Shown: positions 1-10,662, counted from the first letter of the stretch. The stretch: 64,000 nucleotides of DNA from Strongylocentrotus droebachiensis (GCA_035222895.1 JAVYIG010000703.1:124001-188000), one strand, 5' to 3'. A program made the numbers and translations. Notes: generated by a model from the letters alone, not told the origin.

Positions 1-3000
1 TTTATATTTGAATTCTCAATTTATAGTTAAACTTTTATTATCGCATGGTTTCCTTTTTTTGTATTACAATGAGCGCAAATATTTACATTAAGTGTATTTT
101 CTATAATATTATTAGTTCTATTGGGCATCTCGCCAGGATCATGCTAAGATGCTCCACACTTGTTATTGTTCATTGGCTCGTTCGTTCGCTCTGCCTACGA
201 GGACTTCTGTGGAATGTAGTCTCTCCTTGTACCTACATGTATCTTTTCTTTCTCTCTTTGTGTCAAGTCCTTCTTGCAACCCCTTCTCTGTTGTATGTTG
301 TCATTGTTCTGTTCTCTGTATTCACGTGTTTATGTATCTGTACTTGTCCACTTGTAAAACTGTTTTTTCTGTGTATCCATGCAGGACGCTTCTATCGCCC
401 AATTGCTTGCTTATTGCTACAAACCCAAAACCGAAAATGCAATGTTATATTGAGATCTTGACTGTACTTCAATGGCCCAGTTAGCTGATATGCCATTCTA
501 TTCTTCAAATGATGATGACCTTTTTCATTCACTTAACCCTTTATCAACGAATCTCGCTAATGATTATTCTTCAACTAATGTAGCGTATAACCAGTTTGTA
601 GCAAATAATATAAACTCATCGACTGAAGTTTTAGATTTTTTCCCTGATCATGACCAAATTCAAAGCCCTTCATCTGAATATGTAACCGAGTCCCAATTTA
701 AAAACCTCCTTAAGGAATTTGCTATAGACACATTTTCTCTTTTGCATTTAAACATTAGAAGCTTAAATAAACACTTTGAAGAATTGTTATTACTATTAGA
801 TAACCCATCCAAACAGTCATTTTCCATAATAGGACTTACGGAAACCTGGTTATCCAGTGAATCAAACCTACCATTTGCATTAGATGGTTATGATCTTGTT
901 GTCAATAATAGAAAAAATAGACCCGGCGGGGGTGTTGCATTTTTCGTTTCACACAGTTACGACTATTCAATTCTAAATGAAATTAATGTAATGAACGAAA
1001 CACTGGAGTCTCTTTTTATCGAAATAAATGTTCCGGATACTAAAAATATAATCATGGGTATTATGTATAGACCTCCAAGTTCAAATTTAAATGATTTCAT
1101 AGTGTACCTTACAGATTTACTAAAGAATCCACTTTTTATAAATAAAGATGTTTTCATAATGGGAGATTTTAATATTGATATTTTAAAGCATAATAACAAC
1201 AATATATCCCATGAATTTCTCGAAATATTTTTGACTGCCTCGTTTTTGCCTTTAATATCGAAACCCACCCGTATGGCAAATCACTCCGCCACCCTTATTG
1301 ATAATGTTTTTTGCAATACTCTTCCTACCCCAGACTCTTCTGTAATTATATCTGATATAACGGATCATTTTCCTATTATGTCACATTTTACCCTTAAGCA
1401 CTCATTAGTTAATCATCACAGACCATCAAGACGCAGACCTAACCATGAAAATATTGCCATTCTTGGCGCATCTTTAGACTCTGCTGACTGGTCGTGTGTT
1501 TACGATAATAATGACGTAAATGTATCTTTTAATAATTTCCTTAACATATTTCATGATCAATTAGATATTCACATTCCTAAAGTTAAAGACAAAGGAACTA
1601 CCTACAAAAAATCACCGAGACTTCCATGGATTTCTAAATCACTTTTACGTTCAATTAACAGAAAAAATAACTTATACTATAAATGTAAAATGAAAGGTAC
1701 TGAACAGGCAAAAGCTAGATACACCAGTTATAAAAATACTTTAACTAAAACAATACGATTAGCAAAAAAAAACTACTTTACGAACCAGTTAACTTTATAT
1801 AAGAATGATATTCAAAACACATGGAAGATTTTAAAACAAGCAATGAATTTATCCAATAACAAGTCAGATATAACTAAAATTAGGTATAATGATGATATTG
1901 TCGAAGATCCTGAAAACATAGCCAATACTTTCAACAACTTTTTTTCCTCTATAGGGACAAACTTGGCTGAAGGGATTCCTCCTTCAGCCAAACATTTCTC
2001 TGATTACCTAGGCACACCCAACCCCAATACTATTTTTCTCACTCCTATAGTTAAAGAAGATATCATTGATATTGTATCTAATTTGAATAACAAAAAGAGT
2101 CCCGGCTATGACGACATTAATAATTTTATTCTAAAAGGTGTAATATCTTCAATTGTAAATCCTTTAGTACACATTCTTAATCTATCGTTACTTAATGGAC
2201 AAGTCCCAGATAATATGAAAATCGCAAAAGTCATACCCCTGTACAAAAAAGGTGATAAGTTGAATGTCAGTAATTATCGACCAATCTCTTTATTATCCTC
2301 CTTGTCGAAAATTCTAGAAAAAGTTGTTTATCGTAGAACTGTTTACTTTTTAAAAACTCATAGTATTTTTTCCAACTTTCAGTTTGGATTTAGAGAAAAA
2401 CATAATACAGAACATGCCTTATTGAATTTTATTGACAAAGTAGCGCATGCTTTAGACAATTCTTCTCACCTAGTTGGCATCTTCCTGGACTTCTCCAAGG
2501 CCTTCGACACCATCAATCATGACATCTTATTATTCAAACTTTCTCATTATGGGGTGCGTGGGAAGGCCTTGGAGTGGTTCAGGAGTTACTTATCCAATAG
2601 ACGACAATATGTATTCTTGAATGATCATGCTTCCAATATGCAAAACGTAAATTGTGGAGTACCGCAGGGAAGTTTGTTAGGCCCTTTATTGTTTATTATT
2701 TATATTAATGACTTTTGTAAATCATCCGATGTCCTTTCATTTATACTTTTTGCAGACGATTCTAATTTATTTTATTCCCATAGAAATCCAAATTCCCTAG
2801 TCAATGTTGTAAATTCTGAACTTGAAAAAGTCACCCAATGGATAAAAGCAAACAAACTATCCCTTAACCTCCAAAAAACCAAATATATGTTATTTAGTAA
2901 TTCTATTGACACACTGCCCAAGAATATCATTTTTGACGATACCCCCTTGGAAGTTGTTTCATTCATTAAATTTTTAGGCATAACTGTTGATAACAAACTT

Positions 3001-4095
3001 TCGTGGAAATACCATATAGATAATACATGTAAGATCATTTCACGGAATATTGGCATAATAAATAAACTTAAATTTCATTTTCCGACATCATCCTTACTCA
3101 TGCTTTATTCATCTTTAATTTTACCATACCTGAATTATGGAATACTTACTTGGGGCAACACGCAGCAAACTCTATTAAATAGACTGTTATTATTACAAAA
3201 GAAGTCTCTCCGTATTATTTACCATTCTGCTCCACTCTCACACACAGACCCGTTATTCGTTAATGGCAGACTATTAAAAACAAATGACCTGTATCTACTT
3301 CACTTAGGACAATTTATGTATAAGTATTCAAAAAAGACCCTTCCACATATATTTGATGCCATGTTCCCCCTAAATCGGTCATTTCATGATTACCCAACTA
3401 GACGGTCAAACGAGTTTCACCTACCACTCTTTAGAACTTTATTAGCGAAGAAGTCTTTTATGTATGATGGTCCTAGATTTTGGAATTCTCTAAGTGAAAG
3501 TATTAAAAATAGTCCATCCCTAAATTCTTTCAAGAAAAATCTAAAAACATTTTTGCTCAAATCTTATAGTAATATACAAGAATAATCTGATAACAGTTGG
3601 TAATCATCTTCATTTTTCATTTAGGTCTTCATCATCTGCTCGATTAATTTAATATTTATTTGGTCTTATGATCTTACCTTCCCAAAATTAACATTATAAC
3701 TTACTTTTTCCAGTCATGATTTGTCCTGCTTCTTCTTCTTCTTCTTCCTTCCCCCTTTTCCCCTTTCCTTCTTATCTGTTTTACATCTCCTTGTTCGTTT
3801 CGTGTTTGTAAATTGTATGTTGTTTTGAAATATTGTCTTGTGTTTTTTAAGTCTTCGTAGGCAAAATTTGAAACATTTATATTTTTGTTTTTTTCTGGGG
3901 GATCCACAACCTACAAGCACTGCTTTTTAGTGGATCCCCCCCATTTCCTCAGAAATTAAGAAATTCTTGTAATAATTTTATTATGTGCAAAGTTTATTTG
4001 TATAGTTTCTTGAAAAAATGAATTATGTATGAAATCAAATGTAATATCTTTGTTTACCTGTCTGTTGGAAATGAAATAAATATAAATATGAATAT
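1..4095 (+). mobile_element. Jockey/CR1-type LINE, near full length from window start
   Basis: A non-LTR retrotransposon covering the left edge. Bases 1-471 are a pyrimidine-rich leader with no convincing gag-like ORF1, so an upstream ORF may lie outside the window. A single long ORF follows (472-3585). The 3' UTR (3586 to about 4095) has a CT-rich stretch near 3720-3780, a GGGGGATCCAC / GTGGATCCCCCC inverted repeat near 3896-3940, and ends in an AAATAAATATAAATATGAAT-type tail rather than pure poly(A), common in this superfamily. The tail abuts Ty3/gypsy reverse transcriptase sequence, so the LINE probably inserted into that element. The exact 3' boundary is inferred from where gypsy homology starts. 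Confidence 0.85.
472..3585 (+). CDS. LINE ORF2: apurinic-type endonuclease plus reverse transcriptase
   Basis: Open for 1,037 residues with no internal stop or frameshift. The protein nicks target DNA and reverse-transcribes the element RNA at the nick. The N-terminal endonuclease/exonuclease/phosphatase-fold domain spans about residues 85-305: LNIRSL at 93-98, the TETWL catalytic Glu at 124, GDFNID at 231-236 and SDITDHFPI at 294-302 (Asp298-His299). A linker follows, then reverse transcriptase at about 520-800: KVIPLYKKGD and NYRPISLL at 587-608, motif A FLDFSKAFDT at 671-680 (Asp673), GVPQGS at 729-734, and the catalytic FADD box at 760-763 (Ala where many polymerases have Met or Val). The C-terminal part (about 830-1037) is the usual LINE tail ending in a PRFWNSLSESIKNSPSLNSFK motif. 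No RNase H is seen. The family is Jockey/CR1-like by motif style; the exact clade would need a tree. The first in-frame ATG is used as start. The intact frame suggests a young copy. Confidence 0.93.
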   Translation: MAQLADMPFYSSNDDDLFHSLNPLSTNLANDYSSTNVAYNQFVANNINSSTEVLDFFPDHDQIQSPSSEYVTESQFKNLLKEFAIDTFSLLHLNIRSLNKHFEELLLLLDNPSKQSFSIIGLTETWLSSESNLPFALDGYDLVVNNRKNRPGGGVAFFVSHSYDYSILNEINVMNETLESLFIEINVPDTKNIIMGIMYRPPSSNLNDFIVYLTDLLKNPLFINKDVFIMGDFNIDILKHNNNNISHEFLEIFLTASFLPLISKPTRMANHSATLIDNVFCNTLPTPDSSVIISDITDHFPIMSHFTLKHSLVNHHRPSRRRPNHENIAILGASLDSADWSCVYDNNDVNVSFNNFLNIFHDQLDIHIPKVKDKGTTYKKSPRLPWISKSLLRSINRKNNLYYKCKMKGTEQAKARYTSYKNTLTKTIRLAKKNYFTNQLTLYKNDIQNTWKILKQAMNLSNNKSDITKIRYNDDIVEDPENIANTFNNFFSSIGTNLAEGIPPSAKHFSDYLGTPNPNTIFLTPIVKEDIIDIVSNLNNKKSPGYDDINNFILKGVISSIVNPLVHILNLSLLNGQVPDNMKIAKVIPLYKKGDKLNVSNYRPISLLSSLSKILEKVVYRRTVYFLKTHSIFSNFQFGFREKHNTEHALLNFIDKVAHALDNSSHLVGIFLDFSKAFDTINHDILLFKLSHYGVRGKALEWFRSYLSNRRQYVFLNDHASNMQNVNCGVPQGSLLGPLLFIIYINDFCKSSDVLSFILFADDSNLFYSHRNPNSLVNVVNSELEKVTQWIKANKLSLNLQKTKYMLFSNSIDTLPKNIIFDDTPLEVVSFIKFLGITVDNKLSWKYHIDNTCKIISRNIGIINKLKFHFPTSSLLMLYSSLILPYLNYGILTWGNTQQTLLNRLLLLQKKSLRIIYHSAPLSHTDPLFVNGRLLKTNDLYLLHLGQFMYKYSKKTLPHIFDAMFPLNRSFHDYPTRRSNEFHLPLFRTLLAKKSFMYDGPRFWNSLSESIKNSPSLNSFKKNLKTFLLKSYSNIQE

Positions 4096-5055
4096 AATAA
4101 GTGCTTTAGATGATGAACACAAAGCACACCTCCGCCTACTTTTTGATATACTTCGTGAGTACGACATCGTCATCAACTCATTAAAGTTTAGTGTATCATC
4201 ATTGACCTGCTTAGGTCACCAGTTAGATCAGCACGGTATCTGCCCCTTCAACGAAAAGGTAGAACACATCAGAAAGTTTCCTGCTCCTACCTCACTAGTA
4301 AAATTGAGGGAACTTCTGGGTCTCACCAACTTTTACAGACGATTTATGCTTCAATTTGCCGACTTGATTCAGCCCCTGACTGATCTAATGAAAGGCCGAA
4401 AAAAGAAGAACGAGCCTATTACGCTCAGTGAGGCTGAGCTCTTAGCTTTTAATCGTGCTAAAAAAAAAACTAGCAGACACCACTATCCGTGTACACCCTC
4501 AATCTGGTATTATATTCTGTTTATTTTTATTTATTTTTTATTTATTTCTAATCTTTTGACAGGGTAGCAATGTTGACTCGTGGACGCATCAGACTTTGGC
4601 GTTGGTGAAGTCCTCCAGCAGTTAGTAGAGAGCACTTGGCAGCCAATCGCTTTCTTTTCCAATCGACGTCAAGCAGTAAACACTCAGTAGAGCACGTTCG
4701 GTCGCAAATTCCTACTAGTTTATCTTAGTGTGAAGCACTTCCGTCATCTACTCGAAGGTCGGAGTTTCACCATCTTCACTGACAACAAGCCTCTCACCTT
4801 CGCCTTGTAGGCAAAGAGACTCGAAACCTACATCTCGTCTCGCAGTTCACCTCAGATATATATCGGCGGTAAGGTTAACACTGCAGCTGTTACTACCTAT
4901 TAGTGACGTTGACTCGACTTCCGTCGTCGACTTGTATGCCTTAGCTCGATTGCAGAAGGATGATGAAGAGTTAGCCAACTTGTCAGATACTTCACACCAG
5001 CTTCAGTCGATACCATTTCCAGGCACCCTCACTACTTTGCTTTGTGACATTTCAG
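4096..5055 (+). pseudogene. Ty3/gypsy pol fragment 1: RT thumb/connection and RNase H (broken)
   Basis: Remnant of an LTR-retrotransposon polyprotein. About 4097-4506 reads open and matches the segment after the polymerase active site: HLRLLFDILREYDIVIN, a LGHQLDQHGI turn and the RELLGLTNFYRRF signature. A 56-bp T-rich segment (4507-4562) then interrupts. RNase H resumes in a shifted frame at about 4583: DASDFGVGEVLQQL, IAFFSNRR, KHFRHLLEGRSFTIFTDNKPL, with at least three stops. The connector to integrase (LYALARLQKDDEEL) is at about 4930-4975. The 5' part is missing at the LINE junction near 4096. Continuity with the pieces at 8056 and 13,158 follows from order and frame. Dead copy. Confidence 0.85.
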
Positions 5056-5594
5056 AAAGTCCTCCCATTTACCATCTATCGAAATTTCTAATGTTCCGAT
5101 AAAACCTGTTAAAGGTGCACGAAACCTTGGTGTCATCTTTGAAAATGATCTTAGGATGGATGATTACATAAGAAATATTTGTCGCTCAGCTTCATATGCC
5201 TTGTACAAGATAGGTCGTATTAGAAATTCTCTTGATCAAAAATCTACCGAAACGCTTATACACGCATTTATTACATGCCGTCTAGATCAATGCAATAGCC
5301 TTCTTTATGGCCTTCCGGACTCGCACATTGCAAAACTCCCGAGAATCCAAAACTCTGCTGCCAGGCTTGTAACACGCACACGATCTTGTAAACACATCAC
5401 ACCAGTACTTCGCAAATTGCATTGGTTGCCGATGACATACCGCATTACGTACAAAATCTTAGTTTTAACTTATAAATGCATTCATGAATTGGCACCAATT
5501 TATCTGCAAGAACTAATCCGGGAATACAAACCCTCGCGCATTTTACGGTCATCTTCACAATTAAACCTCATGTCTACTTCTGTGTCAACTGTAA
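5056..5594 (+). pseudogene. CR1/L2-like LINE fragment, C-terminal part of reverse transcriptase
   Basis: 5'-truncated LINE inserted into the gypsy element. The frame at about 5100-5590 carries the conserved post-RT region of CR1/L2-type LINEs: GARNLGVIFENDLRMDDYI, CRLDQCNSLLYGLP, RIQNSAARLVTRT and HITPVLRKLHWLPM. The polymerase active site is absent because of truncation. The reading ends where the Harbinger-like element begins (TAA at 5592-5594). Its 3' end is probably the hairpin and microsatellite at 7901-8055. Gypsy sequence stops in a cysteine-aspartate-isoleucine-serine context near 5052 and resumes at 8056 in the same frame, with a CAG on each side as a possible short duplication. Confidence 0.85.
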
Positions 5595-7574
5595 TGCCTC
5601 AGTCACACCTTTGCGTATGTTGCTGCGTATTGCTGCGCTATGCTGGATATATCAATACGCAGCCGTGCCCAGCAATACGCAGCAAATTTGAAGGTAGCAG
5701 TCACACTATTGCGTATCTAGCTCGTAGGTAGCTCGTATGCCGCTCGTACGGTTGTCTACGGCTGCCTATGACCACGCTATAGCTCGCTGTTGCTCATAGC
5801 ATTACGATTCAATACAGCTTGCTCGCCATGTTGGATATGTAGCTCGATCTTTGCTCGTTTGCTGCTCGCTAGCCGCTCGCACAAGTTGGTCTCCGTTGCG
5901 TGTTTGCTCGCTTTAGCTCGTCTGTTGTTCGTACTGATGCGTGCCAGCTCGCGGTCCAGCGTTCGAGCTCGCTCGGGCTGCGGCATATGTATAAATACTA
6001 GTTATTTAGCGGGACTGGGCATACACATCTTAGCTTCTGAAGATTTTACATCTACAATAACAAATTAATCTGATGACAACAATGGCCTTGCAGCAGAGCT
6101 CTGCTTTGCAAAAGCTTAAGCTTTTGGTTCAGTTGGAGGAAGAAGAGGCGAATAAAGATTATGAGCAAGGGAAGCTGCTGCTTGAGCTGCATCAGCGAAG
6201 TATCCCTCGGAGTTGTTGGGTGCGGTCCTGGATCTGCCGGAGGAAGGCCCAAGGACAATTCGACCAACTGATGAGGGAGCTGGAAGACGAGGGTAACCCC
6301 TGAAGTGTTTAAAGAGTTAGAGCAGAGACTACATGAAAGGCTGGAGAAGCAGGACACCTTCTTCAGGAATGCTGTCGGCATTCTTGCCAACCGATTTCAG
6401 TGCCTGCTGACCACTCTCCGACAAACCCCTTTAACCGTCAGGACCATGATACAGGCATGTATATGCCTGCACAACTTGATGAGAACCCACCACCCTTGAA
6501 TCCAGAATTCAGCAGTGGACGGAGAGGACGCCGAGCATACATTATGTCCGGTTCCTGGCGAGGAGAACAGACCCTATAGCCGGTATTAGGCAGCCGGCTA
6601 GAGGTCGCTCGGCTACTCAGGCAGGTCAGGCCCAAATGAATTATATAAATGCCTACTACAACAGCCCTGCTCGTTCTGTTCCCTGGCAGGAGTCAAAGAT
6701 TTAAGTGTTGGAGTCATGCAGGCCAGATGCTCTGGATATCACCAGCCCAACCCCTCGGCATTGACGACATTTCCTGACCTTCAGCAACCGTTTCCTCACA
6801 GTTTAATTTATCGCGAAGAATGTAAATCTCAGTTAAAACATTATTCCGAAGAGTTCAACAAAAAGACTGTTGCAATGACTGGACCAATGACGGGCTTCGT
6901 TCTTGTCTTCACTCCCCTTTTCGCTTTGGTTTTCTGCATCTTCTTGTGTATCTTCTTCAACCAGTGTATCTTCATCAAATGTTGACTGCGGTATGATTCC
7001 AACCCGTGAGGCGCCCCGCCTTTTATTGCCGATATGCAGCGCATAGGCAACTAATAGCAGTGATAGCGAGCTTAAGCGAGCGGTAACCAGCGACTGCGAG
7101 CTAAAGCGAACGGCGTACGAGCTAGACTCGCAACGTAGCGAGCGGCAATCGCAAGGGTTCTTGCTGCTGCGAGCGATGTGCCCGCAACAGCGCAACAATA
7201 CGCGCAATCATGCGTACGACAACGAGCTAAAGCGAGGTAAATCGTGCAGGAAACGCAGCTATAGGCAATGACACGTGCTTCGAAAAAAGAGGTGCGTATG
7301 ATTGCGTATACCTGCGTTAAGCCACTCGCTGTCGCTCGCATTCACAGGTTGCCACTCGTATCCGCTCGTATGCGATTTGACCTTGCGTTTGCTTGCGATA
7401 GTTTAGAAAATTTTAAAACTAGCGAGCGAGCAACGCAGGCATATGCGCTAGTGTGCGTATTGAGTACGTAGTGAGCACGTTTTATTGCGCTTTATTGGGT
7501 ATGACTGCCTTTGTCTGCGTTCGGGTAATACGCAGCAATACTCAAGCCAAATACGCAAAGGTGTGACTGAGGCA
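5595..7574 (+). mobile_element. PIF/Harbinger-like element, internally deleted
   Basis: A 1,980-bp DNA transposon. The ends are inverted repeats TGCCTCAGTCACACCTTTGC and its complement (7555-7574), with further similarity inward (TACGCAGCAATAC motifs). Flanks are TAA (5592-5594) and TTA (7575-7577): consistent in length and composition with the TWA target of PIF/Harbinger, but not an exact direct repeat, so one copy may have mutated. Arms of about 450 bp consist of degenerate GCTCGT-like motifs on the left (about 5720-5980) and their complements on the right (about 7060-7480). The middle holds transposase remnants (6073-6704). A minus-strand frame (about 6833-7040) with an acidic run could be a relic of the second (MYB-like) Harbinger gene, but I cannot show this. 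Confidence 0.8.
6073..6704 (+). pseudogene. Harbinger (DDE_Tnp_4-type) transposase with catalytic core deleted
   Basis: Starts ATG at 6073. The N-terminal part has the family's CWVR.W..RR...GQ.D.LMREL signature (about 6207-6290), a frame change near 6300, then RLHERLEKQDTFFRNA (about 6325-6372), which is the family's helical N-terminal segment. It runs directly into GILANRFQCLLTTLRQ and ACICLHNLMR (about 6380-6485), the C-terminal family signature. Roughly 200 residues holding the DDE catalytic triad are missing between the two. The typical C-terminus (NYINAYYNSPARSVPWQ) is recognisable at about 6641-6690 before TAA at 6702. Several frame changes occur. Such internal deletion derivatives can be moved only by a full-length relative. 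Confidence 0.82.
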
Positions 7575-7577
7575 TTA

Positions 7578-7900
7578 TGAGGATTTTTTTTTTTTTTTGG
7601 GGGGGGGTCTTGATTTTATTTTTTTGGGGGGTGGGGGTCTTGAAATTTAAAAGATTTGACATTTTGCTCCTTTTGGGGGGGGGGGGGTGGGAGGGGGGGG
7701 GGGTAAGGTCACCTTTTTTAGGTCAGCCGTTGGCATAATTTTCGTTTTTTTTATTTAATTTAAAAAAAAACTAAAAAAATTATTAAAAACAAAACAAAAG
7801 GGGGGGGGGGTTGCCCCAAAATAGACACATAACAAAACTGAAAGGGGGGGGGGGGGGATTAAACCCCAACCCCTCTCCCCTCCACCTGCGTACGCGCCTG
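7578..7900 (+). mobile_element. G-rich hAT-type MITE, left-truncated or rearranged copy
   Basis: Related to the complete copy at 15,623-16,107: the same order of poly-G tracts, TAAGGTCACCTTTTTTAGGT, an A/T-rich middle, and the right end CTGCGTACGCGCCTG (7886-7900). The left terminus is not recognisable; sequence starts as AGGATTTTT next to the Harbinger element. No clear duplication is visible. No coding. Confidence 0.65.
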
Positions 7901-8055
7901 CGTATATGTATTGTAATTTGTAGGTTTATTTGTACTTTTTTGTTTTGTTTAATAGGTGATTGTTTATCAGTCTATTTTTTTGTTACAGCGCTTAGAGACT
8001 TCGGTGGTAAGCGCTTTATAAGTAACGCATTTATTATTATGTATTATTTCTACAG
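7901..8055 (+). mobile_element. 3' end of the CR1/L2-like LINE
   Basis: Contains AGCGCTTA (7987-7994) and its complement TAAGCGCT (8008-8015) with a 13-nt loop containing ACTTCGGT, then TATTATTATGTATTATT. This stem-loop followed by a short A/T microsatellite is the usual 3' terminus of CR1/L2-type LINEs. It most likely completes the fragment at 5056-5594, displaced by the two DNA elements between. Confidence 0.65.
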
Positions 8056-8889
8056 GGAATGCTAGCCCTCTTGTACCAGTTTCGCATAGGAGGACAATTC
8101 ACATTTCACTCCATGAAATATCGCACGTGGTGCTAGAGCAACACAGAAAGTGATAACAGAATATTTTGTTTGGCCGGGAACCATACTGACGTCAAGATCT
8201 CTACGCGTACCTCTCACGAATGTCAGAAGTGTAAAGTTTCTCGACACACCAAAGCTCCAATTGACATGTTCACATCACCATGCACATGCTCGATTCTCGC
8301 ATGTGCATAAATACCTCGTGGGCCCACTTCCTCCTTCTTATGTAGATATCGGATATTACAGCCGAAACGGTAGCACGGTTTTTTGTGGCCAGATGGTTGG
8401 CGAAGTTTGGCGTACCAGCAACTATCAACACAGACAGGTGAAGACAGATCGAGTCTGCACTATTTGTCGCCCTTACCAACCTACTTGCTTCTACTCGTAT
8501 TAGGACGACTTCATATCATCCTGCCTCGAATGGGTTAGTGGAACGTCTACATCACCAGCTCAAACCTTTTATCAAGGTATTTGGGGGAAAAGAATTGGAT
8601 TACCTGCCCAATACGAGGAGCCGTTGAAGCCAGACATAGACATTGATCCAGCTGACTTTGTACATAGACTGAAAAAGCTGATGACTAAGCAACACCCCCA
8701 AACCTCGCACGCAACGAGATACGCAGATTCATCCTGACCTTCATTCTGCTAGCCATGTATTTCTACGCAAAGATGCGGTCAGGAAACCCCTACAATCGCC
8801 CCACCAAGGCCCCTACCAAGTTCACCACCGTACTGACAGGTTTTTCTCTATTGACATCAATGGTAAACGCGAGAACGCCAGTGCGATTC
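8056..8889 (+). pseudogene. Ty3/gypsy pol fragment 2: integrase and C-terminal domain (broken)
   Basis: Continues the element of 4096-5055. In order: the zinc-binding N-terminus with SLHEISH and the paired cysteines of ECQKCKVS (about 8216-8240); VGPLPPSY (about 8310-8340), where the preceding catalytic Asp is not preserved; a deletion; then AETVARFFV and KFGVPATINTDR with the second catalytic Asp (about 8362-8440); a frame change; and YHPASNGLVERLHHQLK with the catalytic Glu (about 8510-8566). The C-terminal GPY/F-like region (KPLQSPHQGPYQVHHRTDRF) is at about 8780-8850. Frame changes, stops and the deletion make it non-functional. It ends at the foldback insertion. Confidence 0.85.
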
Positions 8890-8990
8890 TGAAGCAGGGC
8901 TCCCACTTAGCCGAGTTGTATTAGCGAGTTATGGCGAGTTGTGGTGAATTGCCTCAAAGAGGTACTCGCAATAACTCACTAACAGCGTAA

Positions 8991-10662
8991 AGCAGGGCTC
9001 CCACTTAGCCGAGTTGTATTAGCGAGTTATGGCGAATTGTGGTGAGTTGCCTCAAAGAGGCACTCGCAATAATTCGCAAACAATTCGGTATGGCTTAGCG
9101 TAACTCTTTACAACATTCCAAGACTCTCCTCGAAGTCGCGAGCAGTTCCAAAATTGTTAACGAGTTCAAAATTTGTCCCCGATTCGTTGTAATTCGAGGT
9201 GAACTCGCCTACACTCGTAATATTCTCGCATTACTCGTAACAAACTCGCGCTGCACTCTTCATAACTCGTAGCAACTAGCCACCTTATGAAGAGTGCAGC
9301 GCGAGCTTGTTACGAGTAATGCGAGTATATTACGAGTGTAAGCGAGTTCACCTCGAGTAACAACGAATCAGTGAAAATTTTGAACATGTTCAAAATTTTC
9401 GCTGATTCGTTGTAACTCGAGGTGAACTTGCTTAACACTCGTAATATACTCGTAGCAACTCGCCACCTTATGAAGAGTGCAGCGCGAGCTTTTACAAGTA
9501 ATGCGTGTATATTATGAGTGTAGGCGAGTTCACCTCGAATTGCAACGAATCGGGGAAATTTTGTGAACATGTTCCAAATTTTGGAACTGCTCGCGACTTC
9601 GAGGAGAGTCGTGGAATGTTGTAAAGAGTTACGCTAATACCCCCTTCACATACACGGATTTTTCTTACGAGTCCTTACGGATCGCACAAATTCACGGATC
9701 TTTCACGAATCCTTACGATTTGGCCACTTTTACGACCGGGTTAAGAGTTATTACGAGCTGTTTGCGGTTTATTACGGATCATTACGAGTCATTACGATTT
9801 ATTTACGGCAACAGTCCAAGAATTGTTACGAGTTGTCACGGATAACTACGAGCAACTAACGTGTTAGTTACGACCTGTTTACGTGTTGTTACGAATCGTT
9901 ACGATTTTGTTACGAGTATTAACGAGTCCTCACGATTTTTATCCCAAAAATAATAACTGAAAATGAAGTGTTCGAATTTGCAGCTTTTATACCTTTCCCC
10001 AAATCGTAAACAGTTCGTAAGCATACGTAAAGTATACGTATCTATTCGTAAAGTACTCGTAAGTACACTTAAAATGATCATAATAACCCGTATCAATCCG
10101 TAAAGCCATCGTAAAATGACCCGAATAAAATCGTAAACACCACGTAAGCACACGTAACCATCCTTAAACTGCTCGCAATAATCCGTAAATAATCCGTAAA
10201 CTGATCGTAAACTTATCATAACGAATCGTTACAAAAATCTGTTACGAGTTATTTACGGATTCTTGCGAGCAGTTTACGGATGGTGGCGTGTTGTTGCGAG
10301 CGGTTGACGGATGGTTACGAGCTTTTTACGAGCTATTTACGGACAAATCAATCCGTGGACAATCGTAAGAAGATTTTTGACATGTCAAAAAATTTGCCTC
10401 TCCTTTCACGGATCCTTAAGAGTGTATACGAGTTGTTGCGAGTTGTGATGAGTTATTTACGGATACCAGCGAGTTATTTACGGATGCTTGCGATTGACTA
10501 CGAGTTGGCGATCCGTAAGGACTCGTAAGAAAAATCCGTGTATGTGAAGGGGGTATAAGCCATACCGAATTATTCGCGAGTTATTGCGAGTGCCTCTTTG
10601 AGGCAACTCACCATACCTCGCCATAACTCGCTAATACATCTCGGCTAAGTGGGAGCCCTGCT
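8991..10662 (+). mobile_element. Inner foldback element of the same family, TAA target duplication
   Basis: The ends AGCAGGGCTCCCACTTAGCC and complement are flanked by exact TAA on both sides (8988-8990 and 10,663-10,665). The mirrored arm of the family (near 9105-9125) shows the same site without insertion, supporting TAA as the duplicated target. Without the 918-bp insert at 9638 and its duplicated TAA, the element is about 751 bp and nearly one long imperfect palindrome: blocks such as TTCGAGGTGAACTCGCC and GCACTCTTCATAACTCGTAG recur in both orientations. A 3-bp TWA target and long inverted repeats point to PIF/Harbinger. Non-coding. Confidence 0.82.
9638..10555 (+). mobile_element. 918-bp foldback MITE of TTACGA motifs, TAA target duplication
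   Basis: Inverted ends TACCCCCTTCACATACACGG (9638-9657) and complement (10,536-10,555), extended inward by TTTTTCTTACGAGTCCTTACGG, are flanked by TAA at 9635-9637 and 10,556-10,558. The same site is found empty, in reverse orientation, near 9092-9120. The left arm is a degenerate array of TTACGAG / TTACGGAT units and the right arm carries its complement. Non-coding; short open frames are low complexity. Target and size fit a non-autonomous PIF/Harbinger element. Confidence 0.85.

Noticed and set aside
45..484. Short ORFs in the LINE leader as ORF1 (gag-like)
   Set aside because: Cys/Leu-rich low-complexity translations without CCHC knuckles or an RRM; more likely untranslated leader.
3701..3920. 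Lys/Arg-rich minus-strand frames
   Set aside because: Shadow of the CT-rich tract in the LINE 3' UTR; no conserved domain.
5777..7471. Ala/Arg/Ser-rich frames in the arms of the Harbinger-like element
   Set aside because: Generated by GCTCGT-type repeats; only the 6073-6704 remnants have family signatures.
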